This document shows positions 63,739 through 64,000 of a stretch of 64,000 nt of DNA, one piece after another. The notes below the pieces were generated by a model. The model was not told the DNA's origin. It made no database searches and saw only the letters and a program-made list of their open reading frames with translations. The stretch lies in assembly GCA_016218155.1 (NCBI GenBank), contig JACREQ010000042.1, positions 1 through 64,000 on the forward strand, written 5' to 3'. Both the position numbers and the translations under genes were made by a program. The stretch is from Bacteroidia bacterium. GTDB lineage: Bacteria; Bacteroidota; Bacteroidia; Bacteroidales; GWA2-32-17. Positions within the stretch are counted from its first letter, which is position 1, and each line of letters begins with the position of its first letter.

Positions 63739-64000
63739 TTATTTTCTTGCATCCTGAACCGGTACCTGTTGATTACCCTGATAAGCAACAACAAAAGCAT
63801 CAGGAAATTTGGAAGTTATGTTTGCCTGATCTTTCAATGCTTCATCCAGAGTATTATAACGACCTAAAGTATATTTGTATCTGCCATTAACAATAATCTC
63901 TTCAACATTTTTTTCACCCTTAAATTCCTTAGAATTAGGAGATATTTGTTTATTTGCTGAACGAATCTGAATTTTGTATATAACTGAATTATCAGATGTA
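63739..64000 (-). CDS. SPOR-domain protein, 5' end cut by window
   Basis: On the minus strand an open frame of 86 codons enters from the right edge and stops at TAA (63741-63739). The visible C-terminus has SVIYKIQIRSANKQISPN, the strand RYKYTLGRYNTLDEALKDQA and FVVAYQGNQQVPVQDARK, the pattern of a SPOR peptidoglycan-binding domain. It closely parallels the C-terminal half of the gene at 26259-27005. The rest of the protein lies outside this window, so its size and other domains are unknown. It ends 4 bases from the convergent gene. Confidence 0.75.
   Translation of the reverse strand, partial: TSDNSVIYKIQIRSANKQISPNSKEFKGEKNVEEIIVNGRYKYTLGRYNTLDEALKDQANITSKFPDAFVVAYQGNQQVPVQDARK

Overview
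The window is AT-rich (roughly one third G+C by eye) and comes from a Bacteroidota (Bacteroidetes) chromosome. Markers of the phylum are many large exported proteins ending in type IX secretion system (T9SS) sorting domains, a PorP/SprF protein, PorE-like TPR/PD40 proteins, a PorU-like C25 peptidase, DUF3127 and DUF6702 proteins, and several promoters matching the Bacteroidetes pattern TTG-N17-23-TAnnTTTG. Housekeeping genes (recG, trmN6, aroQ, xerD, ppdK, dnaB, a YjjG-type HAD) lie between the exported genes. I saw no tRNA, rRNA, CRISPR array, prophage or transposase. No gap without a gene exceeds 300 bases; the longest (3020-3296, 277 bases) and 42776-43003 (228 bases) hold only AT-rich sequence.

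Layout. 1-883: two tandem cupredoxins, the first cut by the window edge, the second with a T9SS type A tail. 917-3019: recG. 3297-15945: a T9SS locus on the plus strand with a ten-PKD type B cargo, a PorE-like protein lacking OmpA, PorP/SprF and a C25 (PorU-like) peptidase. 16029-24011: trmN6, a double lamin-tail exported protein, a DUF3127 protein, a flavodoxin-fold oxidoreductase and a full-length PorE-like OmpA protein. 24144-26262: three poorly known envelope proteins. 26259-31413: a minus-strand run (DUF6702, FN3-rich type B cargo, TPR protein, Ig-plus-SPOR protein). 31477-36999: HupE/UreJ-like membrane protein, lipoprotein, aroQ, xerD and ppdK. 37205-51418: three adjacent giant type B cargos on the minus strand with different N-terminal heads but one shared C-terminal stalk and sorting tail, plus a small unknown exported gene. 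51534-58696: a TMTC-like glycosyltransferase, a beta-propeller lipoprotein, dnaB, a conserved exported protein and a HAD nucleotidase. 58816-64000: exported small proteins, an exported WD40 protein ending in what looks like a catalytically dead caspase-like domain, a PAS protein, a DUF3592-like membrane protein, and the 3' end of a SPOR-domain gene cut by the window edge.

How the parts fit. Most of the coding capacity serves the cell surface: cargos exported by Sec and then T9SS, with PorP/SprF, PorE-like and C25 proteins as probable handling machinery. The most noteworthy items are the WD40-pseudocaspase (60381-62438), the three 'different heads, one tail' cargos (37205-50773), a higher-order repeat inside one of them (38470-40150), and a small GC-rich palindromic repeat found in two convergent intergenic gaps (16746-16866 and 57871-58003).
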